The notes beneath the pieces were generated by a model that saw only the letters and a list, made by a program, of their open reading frames with translations, ran no database searches and was not told where the DNA came from. Below, piece by piece: positions 5,627 through 7,303 of a stretch of 7,303 bases of DNA (the first letter of the stretch is position 1; each line of letters opens with the position of its first letter). The position numbers and the translations under genes were made by a program. This DNA comes from Bacteroidia bacterium (GTDB lineage: Bacteria; Bacteroidota; Bacteroidia; Chitinophagales; Saprospiraceae). Location of the stretch: NCBI GenBank assembly GCA_030431945.1, contig JAUIIF010000225.1:1-7303 (forward strand), read 5' to 3'.

Positions 5627-7303
5627 ATGAACTTGTTTAAGAAAATTGCTTTGGCAATGATCGTCCTCTCCATGGCCGCCTGTGCCGATTTGGACGAATT
5701 GCTGATCAATCCCAATGGAGTGGATCCATCCCGAGCGGATGCCGTATCCCTCTACAACAGCGTACAGCTGAACTTCCGTAACGTGGCGAACAGCCAGACG
5801 GTGTACCGCTTCGCCGGCGGCCTCGCCCGGATGAACGGAGAAATCGGCGGCTTCACATACCAGGCATCTCACGAACCGACGGAGTTCGACGGCTACTGGA
5901 ATGATGCTTACGCAGACCTTTTCCCGGACGCAGATGCTTACATCACGCTCGCGGAGGAAATTGGCCTGGATGCAGAAGCAGCTTCCGCTAAAATCATGAA
6001 GGCGTACACCTACATGGTACTGGTGGACCTCTTCGGTGAGGTACCATTTTCCCAGGCGAACCAGGGTAACAGCGATCCTCAGATTCTGACCCCCGCCAAC
6101 GATTCTGGTGCCGACGTATATAACGGTGCTATTGCTTTATTGGATGAAGCCATCGCGCAGCTTGACGGCGCAGGTGACTTTGGTTCCGCTGCCTTTGATA
6201 ATTTCTACGGTGGCAGCGCCTCCGGATGGGCGACACTCGCAAAAACGCTGAAGCTTCGTGCTGCGGTAACCACCCGTCTCGTTAACGGTGCCGGCGGCGT
6301 TGGTACCATCAACAGTATTGTCTCTGGTGGCGACTTTATCGCTGCTAATGGTGACAACTTTGAGTTCCAGTACGGCAACAGCCGGGCGAACCCGAATACC
6401 CGTCACCCCTTCTACGGCAATGTATACGAAGCTACTGACGGACAGTACATGTCCAACTGGTACATGTGGCTGTTAGCAGAGTCCAAAGGTTTCGAAGACC
6501 CACGTACACGCTACTACTTCTACCGCCAGGAGAAGAATATTGTGCAGGCCTACACCGATAATCCAAATGCGTTTGACTGTATTTTCACGATGACGCCGGA
6601 TCCTGAATTCCTGCCTGCTCACTATGAGGCCGTATCTGAAGATATGCCGTACTGCCTGGGCAGCTACGATAAGGGCTACTTCGGTCGTGACCACATGAAC
6701 GGCTCCGGTATTCCACCTGATGGTAACCTCCGTACCATTTACGGTTTGTACCCCGGTGGTGGTAAGTTTGATGATGGTACCAAAAACGAGCAGCAGCAGC
6801 AGAATGGTACGACCGGAGCCCTTGGTGCCGGTATCGCGCCAATCTGGCAAGCTTCCTTTACGCACTTCATCCTGGCGGAAGCCGTGCTGACGATGGGAGC
6901 TGATGGCAATGCCCGCGATCTTTTAGAAGCAGGGATTGAATTGTCCCTTGATCGCGTACGCTCCTTTGAAAGCCTGGTCGACGGTTCAGAAGTTCTGGCC
7001 ACTAATCCGGTTGTGGTAACGGTAGAGGATACTTACCCATCGGATGAAGATTTCTCAACCTACGTGGATACCGTCCTGGTAGAGTACGATGCTGCAACTA
7101 CTGACGAAGAACGTCTTGGTATCATTGCCCGTGAATACCTCATTGCCCTTTACGGCAACGGTATTGAAGGCTACAACCTTTACCGCCGGACCTGTCTGCC
7201 AGCTAACATCCAGCCAGCGATTGATCCGAACCCCGGTCCCTTCATCCGCTCCGCGCTGTACCCAGCGACGCACGTTAACCTGAATATCAACGTACAGCAG
7301 AAG
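5627..7303 (+). CDS. SusD/RagB-family outer-membrane lipoprotein (SusD-like_2 type), 3' end missing
   Basis: The frame is open for 559 codons from the ATG at 5627 to the last base. Residues 1-19 are a lipoprotein signal (MNLFKK, hydrophobic core, SMAAC) with Cys19 as lipidation site; the acidic ADLDE after it fits the surface-export signal of Bacteroidota lipoproteins. SusD hallmarks are AKIMKAYTYMVLVDLFGEVPFSQA (about 121-144), ALLDEAIAQLD (170-180), GWATLAKTLKLRAAV (200-214), WQASFTHFILAEAVL (407-421), IALYGNGIEGYNLYRRTCLP (506-525) and RSALYPATHVNLN (541-553). The last two match the C-terminal region of the SusD-like_2 subfamily, so probably only a few dozen residues or fewer are missing. 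Known role: a TPR-rich surface lid that binds ligand over the SusC barrel. Cys318, Cys343 and Cys523 are additional cysteines. Cys523 stands where I recall Gly in the usual RRTG motif. No separate promoter is visible, so co-transcription with the susC-like gene is likely. The substrate is unknown. Confidence 0.95.
   Translation, partial: MNLFKKIALAMIVLSMAACADLDELLINPNGVDPSRADAVSLYNSVQLNFRNVANSQTVYRFAGGLARMNGEIGGFTYQASHEPTEFDGYWNDAYADLFPDADAYITLAEEIGLDAEAASAKIMKAYTYMVLVDLFGEVPFSQANQGNSDPQILTPANDSGADVYNGAIALLDEAIAQLDGAGDFGSAAFDNFYGGSASGWATLAKTLKLRAAVTTRLVNGAGGVGTINSIVSGGDFIAANGDNFEFQYGNSRANPNTRHPFYGNVYEATDGQYMSNWYMWLLAESKGFEDPRTRYYFYRQEKNIVQAYTDNPNAFDCIFTMTPDPEFLPAHYEAVSEDMPYCLGSYDKGYFGRDHMNGSGIPPDGNLRTIYGLYPGGGKFDDGTKNEQQQQNGTTGALGAGIAPIWQASFTHFILAEAVLTMGADGNARDLLEAGIELSLDRVRSFESLVDGSEVLATNPVVVTVEDTYPSDEDFSTYVDTVLVEYDAATTDEERLGIIAREYLIALYGNGIEGYNLYRRTCLPANIQPAIDPNPGPFIRSALYPATHVNLNINVQQK

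Noticed and set aside
6791..6802. CAG repeated four times in the susD-like gene
   Set aside because: A four-unit repeat encoding four Gln is too short to count as an unstable microsatellite.
1..7303. Search for tRNA or rRNA genes, CRISPR arrays, insertion sequences, att sites or defence genes
   Set aside because: No cloverleaf, repeat-spacer pattern, transposase or integrase, or terminal inverted repeat with target duplication was seen; the 1-70 inverted repeat has no transposase beside it in the window.

Overview
The window looks like chromosomal DNA of a free-living Bacteroidota, probably a Lewinella/Saprospiraceae-type marine bacterium. Four things point there: a SusC/SusD outer-membrane pair, a promoter that exactly fits the Bacteroidota consensus (TTTG, 19 nt, TAnnTTTG), the absence of Shine-Dalgarno-like sequences before the starts, and a TamB-like protein of the form typical of this phylum. 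The phylum is well supported; the genus is inference.

Layout from left to right. Bases 1-693 (minus strand) hold the first 231 codons of a TamB/AsmA-like envelope protein; its C-terminal part lies beyond the left edge. Its start region carries a very strong G-quadruplex motif, and the window edge carries a perfect 19-bp inverted repeat. A long 478-nt divergent intergenic region (694-1171) follows, with several small hairpins and no recognisable gene. pdxJ (1172-1903, plus strand) encodes pyridoxine 5'-phosphate synthase, with all expected active-site residues. Bases 1904-2330 are a regulatory region: a hairpin after pdxJ, repeats upstream of a consensus promoter (2019-2049), then a 5' leader of about 275 nt with a palindrome, a tiny hydrophobic ORF and mutually exclusive hairpins. 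Then come a complete SusC/RagA-type TonB-dependent transporter (2331-5492), a 134-nt gap dominated by a 61-nt hairpin, and a SusD/RagB-type lipoprotein (5627 to the right edge, 559 codons, 3' end missing).

How the genes work together. The SusC- and SusD-like proteins should form an outer-membrane uptake complex: a TonB-driven barrel with a surface lipoprotein lid. No glycoside hydrolase, peptidase, sigma/anti-sigma pair or hybrid two-component sensor lies in the window, so the substrate cannot be read from context. tamB and pdxJ are housekeeping neighbours without an evident link to it.

The protein-coding content is ordinary for this phylum. The most interesting signals are non-coding: the susC leader, the susC-susD intergenic hairpin, the G-quadruplex at the tamB start and the edge inverted repeat.
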